Source: an uncultured Flavobacteriaceae bacterium (lineage in GTDB: Bacteria > Bacteroidota > Bacteroidia > Flavobacteriales > Flavobacteriaceae). From it: 64,000 nucleotides of DNA. This document shows, one piece after another, positions 44,505 through 54,476 of the stretch (position 1 is its first letter; each line of letters opens with the position of its first letter). The notes beneath the pieces were generated by a model that worked only from the letters and a program-made list of their open reading frames with translations, did not search any database and was not told the DNA's origin. Location: contig CANLCJ010000011.1 in the NCBI GenBank assembly GCA_947489085.1, forward strand, positions 37,499 to 101,498. Direction: 5' to 3'. Made by a program: the position numbers and the translations under genes.

Positions 44505-45653
44505 CTACAAAAGTATTCGTTTTAGAGTGGCGTAGAAAACCTGTTCCATATTATCGTAGCTGCCATCTGCAAAGGCCATTAGTTTTATATCGGCAAACAA
44601 GTCTGCAAAGTCGTCTCTGTAATAATCGTATGTTTTTACTGCTTCTATAATACGTTGTACACATTGGTAATCGTTATCTTTTTCAAACTGCGCTAATACA
44701 CGCTCGTACACGGCCTTGTCTATTCTGGTTATTATGTATTCTTTTTCTTTTCGCGTTATTGTTAAATCGGTATGAGATGTATATATAAGTATGTAAGCTA
44801 AGACTTCTGCTTTGGTCCATGTTTTTGGCTGTTCTAAATCTCCGGGCGTTAAAGCTCCATATTCCGTCCAAGACCCATCATAAACTTTAACATTTTTATA
44901 GCCTGACAACTCTGCTCCAAGAGCTAAAACACATGCGGTTATGCCCGAACCACAAGAGAATACCACAGGATCGTCTTGGTCTGCCACCATATAGAGCGCT
45001 TTAGCTATTTCTTTTTTAGATTTTAATTTGCCTTCTTCTAAAAGTTCTGTAAATGGTAAGTTTACTGAATTGGGTATTTGCCCTCTCCTTAAACCTACTC
45101 TAGGTTCTGGAACTTCGTAATTAAAACGTGCTTTAGAGCGAACATCTACTATTTTGTGAGTGTTATTTTTAGAGGCTTGTACAATATCTTTAAAAAACAT
45201 TACTGCTTCTGGTTGCAATCTGGCTGTAAAGTTACCTTTGGGGCCATTATAAGCGGTCATGTACGTTGTTGGATAATTCTTTTTTTGCCATTCTGGAAAA
45301 CCACCGTCTAGAACAGCAACATTTGTATATTCAAAGGTTTTAAAAAGCCAACGTACACGAGCAGAGGAATAAATGCCTTTATCGTCGTAAACTACTATGG
45401 CGCTATCCCTATTAATGCCTAAATTTCTAGCTTCTTTTTCAAATTGAGCTTCAGAAGGAAAAGCACTAGGAAAAGGATCTGATGTATTGCTAAATTTTTG
45501 TTTGATATCGAAAAAACGGGCATTCTCTATTTGTAGCGTTTGTGGATTAAAGGTTTTGGCTACTGTTCCATCTAAGATGACAAGGTTGCTTGCTTTTAAA
45601 TTTTTATAAAGCCAGTCTACAGAGACAACGGCAGTAGGTATAGAAATTTTCAT
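44505..45653 (-). CDS. 3-mercaptopyruvate-type sulfurtransferase with TerB-like tail
   Basis: 382 residues. Two rhodanese domains, the first inactive (about 8-125, with VVYDDKGIYSSARVRWLF) and the second active (about 150-270) with the catalytic Cys in VFSCGSGITACVLAL, close to the CGSGVTA loop of SseA-type enzymes, which transfer sulfur from 3-mercaptopyruvate. The last 100 residues or so (from TWTKAEVLAYILIYTSHTDL to MEQVFYATLKRIL) form a helical domain resembling TerB-like folds (ADGSYDNME is typical). The two-domain sulfurtransferase is well supported; the TerB label is a fold guess. It lies 30 bases after the symporter gene at 45684 on the same strand. Confidence 0.83.
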   Translation of the reverse strand: MKISIPTAVVSVDWLYKNLKASNLVILDGTVAKTFNPQTLQIENARFFDIKQKFSNTSDPFPSAFPSEAQFEKEARNLGINRDSAIVVYDDKGIYSSARVRWLFKTFEYTNVAVLDGGFPEWQKKNYPTTYMTAYNGPKGNFTARLQPEAVMFFKDIVQASKNNTHKIVDVRSKARFNYEVPEPRVGLRRGQIPNSVNLPFTELLEEGKLKSKKEIAKALYMVADQDDPVVFSCGSGITACVLALGAELSGYKNVKVYDGSWTEYGALTPGDLEQPKTWTKAEVLAYILIYTSHTDLTITRKEKEYIITRIDKAVYERVLAQFEKDNDYQCVQRIIEAVKTYDYYRDDFADLFADIKLMAFADGSYDNMEQVFYATLKRILL

Positions 45654-45683
45654 AATATAACTAAGTGGTTTCTAATAAAGCTA

Positions 45684-47009
45684 TTATTTTACAGGTGTAT
45701 AATTATCGTCCCAAGCTTTGGGTTTAGGTTCGTGTAGTTTTCCTAACGATTTTGCTACTAGTGTAGATACTGTAGCATCTCCTGTAACATTAATTACCGT
45801 TCTGCACATATCTAAAGGGCGATCTACCGCAAATATTAAAGCTAAACCTATGGGCAATAATTCTGCAGGAAAACCTACAGATTCCAACACAATAACCAAC
45901 ATTACCATACCAGCGCTAGGAACTGCTGCACTGCCAATAGACGCCAAAAGTGCTGTAAATATAATTACCATTTGATTGGTAAACGTTAAGCCTTCTGGCC
46001 AGATAACTTGCATAATAAATACTGCAGCTATACCTTGATACAAACTCGTGCCATCCATATTTACTGTAGCGCCAACAGGTAATACAAAGCCCGAAACTTC
46101 TTTATCTACTCCCAAATGTTCTTCAACACGTTCCATAGTTACTGGTAATGTGGCGGCACTGCTACTTGTAGAAAATGCTAACAATTGTGCAGGGCTTATT
46201 TGTTTTAAAAACCATAGTGGCGATTTTTTTGCATATACACGAATTAGTAAGAGGTAAACGCCTACCATTATTGTTAAACCTACAACAACACAAAGCGCAT
46301 AGTACACCAATTTTATTAAAATTTCTGTATCATCGAAAGCTATAATAACATTGGCTAGTAATGCAAATACGGCGTAGGGCGCAAATAGCATGATAAGATC
46401 AACCATTTTCATAACTACCTCGTTTAACGAATCGAAAAATGCAATTAAGGGTTTTGCTTTTTCTTCTTCTATAAGCAGCAAACATATTCCAACAAACAAG
46501 GCAAAAAAGATAACTTGTAGCATCGAGGCGTCTGCAAAGGATTTGAAAATATTACTAGGAAAAATATCGACCAAAGGCTGCAATGGCCCTGCTTCCTTTT
46601 GCATAGATGCTTTCATGAGTTTGTCTTTAACTCCTGCATCGTTAGCATAGCGTGCTTTTATTTTTTCTATGGTACTTTCTGGCATACCTTCTCCAGGCTT
46701 TACTGTATTTACAATACCTAAGCCTATTATTATGGCTATTAAAGTTGTTGCCATATAAATGCTAATGGTACGTAAACCCATTGTTCGAATTTTGGAGATG
46801 TCTTTTAAATCTGAAACGCCTTTTATTAAAGAAGCCAGTATTAGCGGAACTGCTATAAGCTTTAAGAGATTGATAAAAATTTTACCCAAAGGTGCAATCC
46901 AATTGCCAACGAATAATCGCCCGCCTTCTATTGAATTCATTAGAAATCCAAAAAGGATTCCTAATACCATACCTATTATAATTTTCCAGTGTAATGCTAG
47001 TTTTTTCAT
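45684..47009 (-). CDS. Dicarboxylate/amino acid:cation symporter (DAACS)
   Basis: 441 residues with about eight transmembrane helices and two hairpin loops. The serine-rich re-entrant motif AFSTSSSAATLPVTM and the later VGATVNMDGTSLYQG are the signature of the GltP/DctA family. It imports glutamate, aspartate or C4-dicarboxylates with protons or sodium. The C-terminal segment RPLDMCRTVINVTGDATVS is also typical. The gene precedes the sulfurtransferase by 30 bases on the minus strand, so the two may be cotranscribed. Confidence 0.92.
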   Translation of the reverse strand: MKKLALHWKIIIGMVLGILFGFLMNSIEGGRLFVGNWIAPLGKIFINLLKLIAVPLILASLIKGVSDLKDISKIRTMGLRTISIYMATTLIAIIIGLGIVNTVKPGEGMPESTIEKIKARYANDAGVKDKLMKASMQKEAGPLQPLVDIFPSNIFKSFADASMLQVIFFALFVGICLLLIEEEKAKPLIAFFDSLNEVVMKMVDLIMLFAPYAVFALLANVIIAFDDTEILIKLVYYALCVVVGLTIMVGVYLLLIRVYAKKSPLWFLKQISPAQLLAFSTSSSAATLPVTMERVEEHLGVDKEVSGFVLPVGATVNMDGTSLYQGIAAVFIMQVIWPEGLTFTNQMVIIFTALLASIGSAAVPSAGMVMLVIVLESVGFPAELLPIGLALIFAVDRPLDMCRTVINVTGDATVSTLVAKSLGKLHEPKPKAWDDNYTPVK

Positions 47010-47121
47010 GTGTATACTACTTTTTCAAAATTACCTTCAAGTTAGCACATTAAAATTATTCTCTTATTATGATTAACAATATTGGCAAATGCAGTTCTTT
47101 AATAGTTTATTGTAACAATTT

Positions 47122-47853
47122 CTAATTTTTAAAATTCCAATTTAGTATAGGGAATTTTCGAGCTGGATTTTCATTCCATAATCCTAGTTGAATACCTTTA
47201 ATTTTTTTCGCTTTGTTAAATAGTCCTATTTGTACACCTGTTGTAGAAAATGAATTGTTAACCACTCCCAATTGTATTCCTTTTATAAGATTGGTAAAAT
47301 TGTACATGCCTATTTCAAGACCTCTCATATTTTGAGTAATGTTTGTTGCTCCTATTTGTAAACCATTAACAAGATATGCATTATTGAGTACACCGGACAT
47401 TAATCCATTTAATTTTTCGACCATATTAATATAGCCAGATATAGCTATACCATTTACGTAGGTATTAATTTGCCCTATACCACTAATTGTCAAACCATTC
47501 ATCAAACAATGGCATATGGTACCAGTTCCAGATATATTTATACCATTTACTTGTTCTGATAAGGGCTGTTTCAAAAATTCTTCGAATTCAGATTTTTTTT
47601 TTGAAATTGGACTATTTGGTAGTAATAAAGTAAGTAAACCAAACCCAAGTAATTCAAGTTTTAAACCATTCGTTTTTGTATGTCTAAAACTCTCTTGATG
47701 TGTCCATAACCCCAAAGAGAGGCCGTTAATACTAACGCTATCCTTATGAAATGTCCAAATTGGAAAATATTTTTTTTTATTTTTAATTTGGCTATGTACA
47801 CTTATTGAAAACAGCATTACAATTATTAATAATACATTTAAAATTATTCTCAT
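47122..47853 (-). CDS. LA_2272-type surface repeat protein
   Basis: 243 residues with a signal peptide (MRIILNVLLIIVMLFSISVHSQ). The body has at least six degenerate repeats of about 20 residues with the pattern NGxxIGxxN, for example VNGIAISGYINMVEKLNGLM, VNGLQIGATNITQNMRGLEI and IKGIQLGVVNNSFSTTGVQI. Such repeats are found in the LA_2272/LA_2273 family of exported proteins, whose function is unknown. It is a single gene. The repeats probably build a beta-solenoid, which is inference. Confidence 0.72.
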   Translation of the reverse strand: MRIILNVLLIIVMLFSISVHSQIKNKKKYFPIWTFHKDSVSINGLSLGLWTHQESFRHTKTNGLKLELLGFGLLTLLLPNSPISKKKSEFEEFLKQPLSEQVNGINISGTGTICHCLMNGLTISGIGQINTYVNGIAISGYINMVEKLNGLMSGVLNNAYLVNGLQIGATNITQNMRGLEIGMYNFTNLIKGIQLGVVNNSFSTTGVQIGLFNKAKKIKGIQLGLWNENPARKFPILNWNFKN

Positions 47854-47936
47854 AAAACTAATATTTCATTAGTGATAAACAATGTACATCAAAAATAGAA
47901 TTTATTTTAAAACAAGACATTCCTATTAACATAAAA

Positions 47937-47960
47937 CCCTATTACAGTTTCGTAATAGGG
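47937..47960 (-). terminator. Terminator of aroC
   Basis: CCCTATTAC (47937-47945) and GTAATAGGG (47952-47960) form a perfect 9-bp stem with a 6-base loop, followed on the minus strand by TTTTATG. Confidence 0.8.
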
Positions 47961-47995
47961 CTTTATGTTTTTATATTATTTATCTACAACTAACA

Positions 47996-49057
47996 TTAGC
48001 TATACATTTTATTCAACAAATAAAAATCTGCCAACACTAAAGCCGCCATAGCTTCTACAATAGGCACAGCACGAGGTACCACACATGGGTCGTGGCGCCC
48101 TTTACCTTGCATTTCTACAGTGTTGCCTTCTTTATCTATAGTTTCGTATTTCTGTATTAGTGTAGCAACAGGCTTAAATGCAACGCTAAAATAAATATCC
48201 ATACCGTTACTTATTCCCCCTTGTATCCCTCCAGAATTGTTTGTTTTGGTAGAACCATCGTTGTCAAACGCGTCGTTATGGTCGCTGCCATACATCGTGC
48301 TACCGTGAAAGCCACTACCGTATTCAAATCCTTTTACTGCGTTAATGGAAAGCATGGCTTTACCTAATTCGGCATGGAGTTTATCGAATACAGGTTCTCC
48401 CAAACCTACAGGTACATTTTTTATTACACAGCTCACAATACCACCTACGGTATCTCCTTTACTGCGTACTTCTTTTATGTAACGTTCCATGTTAGCTGCC
48501 ATTTCTTGATCTGGACACCTCACAATATTAGACTCTATTTGTGTTAAATCTAAAGCTGTATAAGGTTTATCTAATTTCATAGTACCTACAGAAGATACGT
48601 AAGCTTTAATATCTATGCCCTTTAAAACTTGTTTGGCAATAGCCCCTGCTACTACTCTACAAGCAGTTTCTCTGGCAGAACTCCTGCCGCCGCCTCTGTA
48701 GTCTCTAAAACCATATTTTTTATCGTAAACGTAATCGGCATGACTTGGTCTATAACTGTCTTTTATATGTGTGTAATCGTGCGATTTTTGGTTTGTATTT
48801 TCTATAACAAAACCAATAGATGTTCCTGTTGTTTTGCCTTCAAAAATTCCAGAATAAAACTTTACAGAGTCTGGCTCTTTACGTTGCGTTACAATTGCAG
48901 ATTGCCCTGGTTTTCTTCTGTTTAATTCGTTTTGAATTTCATCTAAATCTAAGGGTATTCCAGATGGGCAACCATCTATAACGCCACCTAATGCAGGGCC
49001 ATGAGATTCACCATAAGTTGTTACATTAAATAGTTTTCCAAAGGAGTTTCCAGCCAT
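47996..49057 (-). CDS. aroC: Chorismate synthase
   Basis: 353 residues; last step of the shikimate pathway, converting EPSP to chorismate with reduced FMN. The N-terminal signature [18 protein letters not shown], the motif [16 protein letters not shown], and the C-terminal [20 protein letters not shown] are all present. Length is typical. The start [20 protein letters not shown] is the usual one. It is a monocistronic gene with its own terminator. Confidence 0.96.
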   Translation of the reverse strand: MAGNSFGKLFNVTTYGESHGPALGGVIDGCPSGIPLDLDEIQNELNRRKPGQSAIVTQRKEPDSVKFYSGIFEGKTTGTSIGFVIENTNQKSHDYTHIKDSYRPSHADYVYDKKYGFRDYRGGGRSSARETACRVVAGAIAKQVLKGIDIKAYVSSVGTMKLDKPYTALDLTQIESNIVRCPDQEMAANMERYIKEVRSKGDTVGGIVSCVIKNVPVGLGEPVFDKLHAELGKAMLSINAVKGFEYGSGFHGSTMYGSDHNDAFDNDGSTKTNNSGGIQGGISNGMDIYFSVAFKPVATLIQKYETIDKEGNTVEMQGKGRHDPCVVPRAVPIVEAMAALVLADFYLLNKMYS

Positions 49058-49250
49058 TTTCTAAATTTTTTGCTAAAATAACCTTTAGCCTTTAAATACG
49101 CTAATTAAAAACTACTTCTAAAGCGCATTTGTTTGCGCGTTTTAGTTACGTAATGGTAACGCTAAGCTCATGATAAGTTAATTAACGCTTAAAGTTTAAA
49201 TTACATTAAAAATTTTTATTTGTTAGTACATACAACGATATCTAAAACAT

Positions 49251-50102
49251 TTGAAAACAAAACGTAAAATAGAAATTGCCGTAATATCAGACGTGCATCT
49301 TGGTACCTATGGTTGCCAAGCAAAAGCGTTACTAACCTATCTAAATAGTATCAACCCCAAAAAGCTTATATTGAATGGTGACATTGTAGATATTTGGCAG
49401 TTTAGCAAACGTTATTTTCCTAAATCTCATTTAAAAGTGATTAAAAAAATCATGGATTTTGCTGCTAACGGTGTAGAAGTGGTTTACATTACTGGAAATC
49501 ATGACGAAATGTTACGCAAGTTTAGCAACACTATTATTGGAAATATTTCTATTGTAGATAAACTAGTATTGCCTTTAGATGGTAAAAAGGCTTGGTTTTT
49601 TCATGGCGATGTGTTCGATATATCTATAGATAAAGCCAAATGGTTGGCCAAATTGGGGGGCTATGGTTACGATGTGCTTATTTTACTTAACCGCTTTACA
49701 AATTGGACGTTAGAAAAATTGGGCAAAGAACGTTACTCGCTCTCTAAAAAAATAAAAGATAGTGTTAAAGGGGCTGTGAAATTTATAGCTAATTACGAAA
49801 AAACAATTACCGATTTGGCTATAGAAAATGGTTACGATTACGTGGTTTGTGGCCACATACACCAACCTAAAATGGAAATTGTAGAGAATAAACACGGTAA
49901 AACGTTATACTTAAATTCTGGTGATTGGGTGGAGAATTACACCGCCTTAGAGTACCAATTTAAACGCTGGAAAATTTACAATTATACTAATGACAAGCTT
50001 TCGCCCTTTTTTGCAGACGAGGACATTAAAGATTTAAGCATGAAAGACCTTATTGCTGCCATAACCATAGTGGATAAAGAGCAGACAAAAAATAGCATTT
50101 AG
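49251..50102 (+). CDS. UDP-2,3-diacylglucosamine diphosphatase-like metallophosphoesterase
   Basis: 283 residues of the calcineurin-like phosphoesterase family, LpxH type, which acts on lipid A precursors. The metal motifs are VISDVHLG, NGDIVDIW, TGNHDEML, FHGDVFD and GHIHQPKM. The start codon appears to be TTG at 49251, because no ATG occurs in frame before the first metal motif. The family label rests on the motifs and length; LpxH itself versus a related YbbF-type protein cannot be decided here. It lies at the left of a convergent pair with the FAD/Fe-S gene, 9 bases from its end. Confidence 0.82.
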   Translation: MKTKRKIEIAVISDVHLGTYGCQAKALLTYLNSINPKKLILNGDIVDIWQFSKRYFPKSHLKVIKKIMDFAANGVEVVYITGNHDEMLRKFSNTIIGNISIVDKLVLPLDGKKAWFFHGDVFDISIDKAKWLAKLGGYGYDVLILLNRFTNWTLEKLGKERYSLSKKIKDSVKGAVKFIANYEKTITDLAIENGYDYVVCGHIHQPKMEIVENKHGKTLYLNSGDWVENYTALEYQFKRWKIYNYTNDKLSPFFADEDIKDLSMKDLIAAITIVDKEQTKNSI

Positions 50103-50111
50103 AGCCCGTAA

Positions 50112-53033
50112 TTACTCTACAGGTAACAGCGCTTCTTTTAATATGGTTATTGGGTGCTTGGCTTCTTTAGCTGTTCCATCTTTTATCTGATGCCTGCAAC
50201 TTGTACCGTTTGCAGAAATTACAACCTTAGCATCTGCTTTTCTTATAGCTGGAAATAGCGTCTGCTCTCCAACTTGCATACTTAGGTTATAATGATTTTT
50301 CTCGTAACCAAAACTTCCCGCCATACCACAACAACCACTAGGTATAATGGTAACTTTATAATTCTTAGGAAGGTTTAATACTGAAAAACTTGAACTTTGG
50401 TTGGACAAGGCTTTTTGGTGGCAATGGCCATGAAATTTAATGGTCTTAGCTTCTAAAGTAAACTGCTCTGCTGTAATATGCCCTAAAGCTATTTCTTTTT
50501 GAAGAAACTCTTCGATTAAAAATGTATGCTTGGCAATGCTTAAAGCGGCTGTTGCATCGTCTGCCAGTTTTAAATATTCGTCTTTAAATGTTAAAATGGC
50601 TGATGGTTCTATGCCTATTAGTGGTGTTTCTGCTGTTATTCGCATTTTAAATAAGGCAATATTAGCATTAGCTATTTTTTTTGCTTGTTCCAAGAGCCCC
50701 TTAGAGATAAAAGCTCTGCCAGATTCTTGATGGCGCATTATAATAACCTTATACCCTAGTGCTTCTAATAACACTACAGCATCCAAGCCTATTTGGGTAT
50801 CTAAAAAATTAGTAAACTCGTCGTTAAACATGTAAACTGTTTTTATATACCCGTTTGTTTTTGGTGCTTTTAATTGCCTTTTAGATGTAATTTGAAATAG
50901 GCTTTTATTTGAAATAAGAGGTAAACTGCGCGCTTTGGCTATGCCTAAACTCTTTTTAATAATTCCAGAAGTTATCGTGTTAGAAAATGCAAAATTACTC
51001 ACTCTAGGCAAACGGCTTGCCCATTGGTTTAACCTATTGTTATATGCAAATACTTTATGTCGCAGCGGAATACCATTTGCTTTCTGGTATTGGTATTGAA
51101 ATTCTGCTTTTAAGCTTGCCACATCTACACTACTAGGGCATTCGCTGGTACAGGCTTTACAGCTTAAACACAAATCGAACACCTCCTTTAGAGCTTCGCT
51201 GTCGAATTTATTGGGTTTTTCAGATTGGGTTAAAAATTCTCGAAGTGCATTGGCTCTGGCTCTTGTGGTGTCTTTTTCATTTCTTGTAGCGCGGTAACTC
51301 GGGCACATGGTACCTCCAAATTCTGGGAGTTTCCTACAATCGCCACTACCGTTGCATTTTTCGGCTGCTCTTAAAATGCCTTGATCTTTAGAGAAGTCTA
51401 AAAGCGTTTCTATTTCTGGTTCTGCTCTATCTGGCTTGTAGCGTAAAGCCTTATCCATAGGCAAAGCTTCTGTAATTTTACCTGGATTAAAAACATGCTC
51501 AGGGTCGAAGGCATGCTTTATTTGTTTTAAAATTTCAAAATTAGCAGCACCTATCATTAACGGTATAAATTCTGCACGCACTATACCATCTCCATGCTCG
51601 CCACTTAATGAGCCTTTGTAATGTTTTACCAAATGTGCCACCTCTGTTGTAATGGTTCTAAAAAGTGCAACACCTTGTTTTGTTTTTAAGTTTAAAATGG
51701 GACGTAAATGCAGCTCGCCTGCTCCTGCATGTGCATAATATATGGCTTTTTGGTTGTGTTTTTCCATTAAAGCTGTAAATGCTTTAATATAAGGCGCTAA
51801 ATCTGTCAAGGCCACCGCTGTGTCCTCTATGCAGGCTGCCGATTTTTCGTCTCCTATAATATTTCCGAGTAAGCCTAAACCAGCACTTCTTAAATTATTT
51901 GCTTTTGTAATGGCCGCTCCTTTAAGTATAACGTTTGCGTATGGCAGTTTAGAATTTACCAATGCTGTTTCTAATAGTTTTGCTTGCGCTAAAGCCTCTA
52001 CTGGATTGTTAGATCGTACTTCGCAAGTTAAAATAGCTTCTGGGTCTCCTTGTATAAATTGTCTGTTTTCTTGCTGTGTTTTATTGTGCTTGGTTAAATC
52101 TAAAATAGTCTTATCTAACATTTCACAGGTAAACAAATTGTGTTGCATTACCAAAGTTACAGCTTCCAAACACGCATTAATACTGCCAAAATGTGCTGCA
52201 ACCACGACGGGCACTTCTGGTGGCAAATCGTCTAACTGCAATGTAATTTCTGTGGTAAAAGCCAAAGTACCTTCGCTTCCCGCCAATAACTTACACATGT
52301 TAAAGGGTTTGGTAGTGTTAGAAAAAACAGCCGTGTCTATTAAAGCATCTACGGCATACCCTGTATTTCGTCTGTGAATTTCTGGTTTCGGAAAATGCGC
52401 TTTTATTTCTTCTTGTACAGCTTTTGGCTGCAATGTGTTGTAGATGGTACCATAAATAGTACCTTCTAAAGTATTTTCCTCTGTTTTTTTATGAAAATCT
52501 TGTGGTGTTATTTCGCCAAACTCTGCAATGCTACCATCACTTAATACTGTTTTTAAGTGCAAAACTTTATCTCTTGTAACTCCATATTTTATGGAAGTGG
52601 TACCAGAGGAATTATTACCTACCATCCCGCCAAGCATACACCTGTTAGATGTTGATGTGTTGGGACCAAAAAATAAACCAAAAGGTTTTAAATAATTATT
52701 TAGTTCGTCTCTTACCACACCTGGTTGCACCGTTACTGTTTTAGCCGCCTTATTTACATTTATAATTTTTGTAAAGTATTTTGATACGTCTACAACAATA
52801 CCTTTACCCACACATTGCCCAGCAAGAGACGTTCCTGCTGTTCTTGGTATTAAGGATGTATTGTGCGCTTTGGCATAGGCAATAAGCTGTTGAATATCTC
52901 TAACTGTTTTAGGATATGCTACTGCTAAAGGCAATATTCTGTAAACCGAAGCGTCTGTTGCATAAATAGCTTTTACCAAATCGTTGTAAAAGAGTTCCCC
53001 TGAGAGTTTTGATTGTAAGTGTTTTAAAGACAT
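50112..53033 (-). CDS. FAD-linked oxidase fused to an Fe-S (GlcF/LutA-like) half
   Basis: 973 residues. The N-terminal FAD-binding PCMH domain (AGTSLAGQCVGKGIVVDVSKYF) and FAD-linked oxidase C-terminal domain (GSEGTLAFTTEI, and YAHAGAGELHLRP) resemble D-lactate/glycolate dehydrogenases. The second half has two Fe-S motif groups, CNGSGDCRKLPEFGGTMCPS and CLSCKACTSECPSSVDV, and CCG-type motifs, SGCCGMAGSFGYE. The layout is that of YdiJ/Dld-II proteins, which oxidise D-lactate, D-2-hydroxyglutarate or similar acids. The substrate is not decided by the sequence. No signal peptide is seen. Confidence 0.88.
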   Translation of the reverse strand: MSLKHLQSKLSGELFYNDLVKAIYATDASVYRILPLAVAYPKTVRDIQQLIAYAKAHNTSLIPRTAGTSLAGQCVGKGIVVDVSKYFTKIINVNKAAKTVTVQPGVVRDELNNYLKPFGLFFGPNTSTSNRCMLGGMVGNNSSGTTSIKYGVTRDKVLHLKTVLSDGSIAEFGEITPQDFHKKTEENTLEGTIYGTIYNTLQPKAVQEEIKAHFPKPEIHRRNTGYAVDALIDTAVFSNTTKPFNMCKLLAGSEGTLAFTTEITLQLDDLPPEVPVVVAAHFGSINACLEAVTLVMQHNLFTCEMLDKTILDLTKHNKTQQENRQFIQGDPEAILTCEVRSNNPVEALAQAKLLETALVNSKLPYANVILKGAAITKANNLRSAGLGLLGNIIGDEKSAACIEDTAVALTDLAPYIKAFTALMEKHNQKAIYYAHAGAGELHLRPILNLKTKQGVALFRTITTEVAHLVKHYKGSLSGEHGDGIVRAEFIPLMIGAANFEILKQIKHAFDPEHVFNPGKITEALPMDKALRYKPDRAEPEIETLLDFSKDQGILRAAEKCNGSGDCRKLPEFGGTMCPSYRATRNEKDTTRARANALREFLTQSEKPNKFDSEALKEVFDLCLSCKACTSECPSSVDVASLKAEFQYQYQKANGIPLRHKVFAYNNRLNQWASRLPRVSNFAFSNTITSGIIKKSLGIAKARSLPLISNKSLFQITSKRQLKAPKTNGYIKTVYMFNDEFTNFLDTQIGLDAVVLLEALGYKVIIMRHQESGRAFISKGLLEQAKKIANANIALFKMRITAETPLIGIEPSAILTFKDEYLKLADDATAALSIAKHTFLIEEFLQKEIALGHITAEQFTLEAKTIKFHGHCHQKALSNQSSSFSVLNLPKNYKVTIIPSGCCGMAGSFGYEKNHYNLSMQVGEQTLFPAIRKADAKVVISANGTSCRHQIKDGTAKEAKHPITILKEALLPVE

Positions 53034-53173
53034 GTTCGCGATAAGGACAATATATCTGTAAATATAGTTACAATTTTAGCTTTATTAATGGTAATTATGC
53101 CTTGAATTAAAACATCTATGACGAATAAATAGACGTATCTGTTTTAGAAGAATTAATACTATAATTAAAATTT

Positions 53174-53671
53174 ATGAAAAATATCTTTCTTACCATATTT
53201 ACTTTTTTCGCTATATGTTTTACAACGACTTTACAGGCGCAAGACATTGCAGACAATGCTATTGGGCTACGTTTGGGAGATGGTGATGGTTTTGGTGCAG
53301 AAATTAGCTACCAGCGTGCTTTAAGCGCTAACAATAGGCTCGAAGGCAATTTAGGATGGCGAAGCGGCAGTAATTTTAACGGTTTTAAATTAACGGGATT
53401 GTACCAATGGCTGTGGGAACTTGATGGCGACTTTAATTGGTATGCTGGTGCTGGCGGCGGCTTAAGTTCTGTTAATGCAGATTTACCTAATAACAGAGAA
53501 GTTCGTGACACCTTTGTGTTTCTGGCAGGTAATCTTGGTGTGGAATACAATTTTGAAACCCCACTACTCATAGCCTTAGATTTTCGTCCAGAATTTGGAT
53601 TTGTTGATGACGATTTAACTAACGATGTTTTAAATTTTGGAATAGCATTAAGTTTGCGCTACCAATTTTAA
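53174..53671 (+). CDS. Outer-membrane beta-barrel-like protein
   Basis: 165 residues with a signal peptide (MKNIFLTIFTFFAICFTTTLQAQD). The body alternates polar and hydrophobic residues, with GLRLGDGDGFGAEISYQRAL, NRLEGNLGWRSGSNFNGFKL and a final NFGIALSLRYQF ending in phenylalanine, as expected for a small outer-membrane barrel. No specific family is recognised. It has a strong terminator and is monocistronic. Confidence 0.7.
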   Translation: MKNIFLTIFTFFAICFTTTLQAQDIADNAIGLRLGDGDGFGAEISYQRALSANNRLEGNLGWRSGSNFNGFKLTGLYQWLWELDGDFNWYAGAGGGLSSVNADLPNNREVRDTFVFLAGNLGVEYNFETPLLIALDFRPEFGFVDDDLTNDVLNFGIALSLRYQF

Positions 53672-53725
53672 AACACCTAAAATAAGTGACGTTTTTCTTC
53701 TGCTATATTGAAACGTTATAACCAA

Positions 53726-53755
53726 AAAAAGCTGCTTCCAAGGAAGCAGCTTTTT
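53726..53755 (+). terminator. Strong terminator after the beta-barrel gene
   Basis: AAAAAGCTGCTTCC and GGAAGCAGCTTTTT form a perfect 14-bp stem with a 2-base spacer; it could act for both directions, and the convergent acyltransferase gene ends at 53851. Confidence 0.85.
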
Positions 53756-53850
53756 AAATAGTCTATGTTTCTTTTTAGGGACAACACCGTGTTTACTTTA
53801 TGTTTCATAGCCATTAAATAGACTTCAAAATTTATGCCATAAAACTAATA

Positions 53851-54399
53851 TTAAGAATAATTTGGTATTTTTCCTTTTACACCTTTAAAAAACTGCTTTA
53901 TATATTCAAAATCCTTGTCTTCATGGTCTGTAGTGTAAAACGGTTGAGAAAATGTACTTTTTTTATGTTGAAAATCTAATGACACCATTATTATGGGTAC
54001 TTGCGCTGTTTTCGCTATATGATAAAATCCTGTACGCCATTTTTTTACTTTTCGTCTGGTACCCTCTGGGGCTAATGCCAATCTAAAAATAGTATTGGTT
54101 GCAAACATTTTAGATATAACTTGTACTGCGTTATGGTTTGTTTTTCTATCTACAGGGCGCCCTCCTAAGGCTCTAAAAAACCATCCAAACGGAAATACAA
54201 ACAGCTCTTTTTTTCCTATATAGTTAATAGTAGTGTCTATTATACTACGCAGCAAAACGCCCATATAGAAATCGTGCCAACTGGTATGGGGTGCTACTAT
54301 AATTACAGCTTTAGGTAACGTTTTAAGGGTTTTATAATCTCCTAAAAGCTGCCATTTTAGTACTTTAAAATATATAAATTGCGCCAATAGTTTTCCCAT
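53851..54399 (-). CDS. 1-acylglycerol-3-phosphate acyltransferase-like (PlsC family) protein
   Basis: 182 residues of the lysophospholipid acyltransferase superfamily. The catalytic HxxxxD box is APHTSWHDFYMG, and a second motif, LAPEGTRRKVKKWRTGFYHI, is the usual EGTR. The family transfers an acyl chain to a lysophospholipid or related acceptor. Length is shorter than the E. coli PlsC. A membrane-associated N-terminal region is only weakly hydrophobic. The exact acceptor is unknown. It follows the HAD gene by 77 bases on the same strand. Confidence 0.82.
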   Translation of the reverse strand: MGKLLAQFIYFKVLKWQLLGDYKTLKTLPKAVIIVAPHTSWHDFYMGVLLRSIIDTTINYIGKKELFVFPFGWFFRALGGRPVDRKTNHNAVQVISKMFATNTIFRLALAPEGTRRKVKKWRTGFYHIAKTAQVPIIMVSLDFQHKKSTFSQPFYTTDHEDKDFEYIKQFFKGVKGKIPNYS

Positions 54400-54476
54400 A
54401 TTCCATAATTTAACCCACTACACTTGTAGCACGCCAGTATAGTGTATTAAAGGTTTTTAGTAAATCGCTAATATAT

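Noticed and set aside
47122..47853. Repeat protein considered as a possible antifreeze or ice-binding solenoid
   Set aside because: The NGxxIG repeats fit the LA_2272-type pattern better, and the Thr arrays expected for ice-binding are absent.
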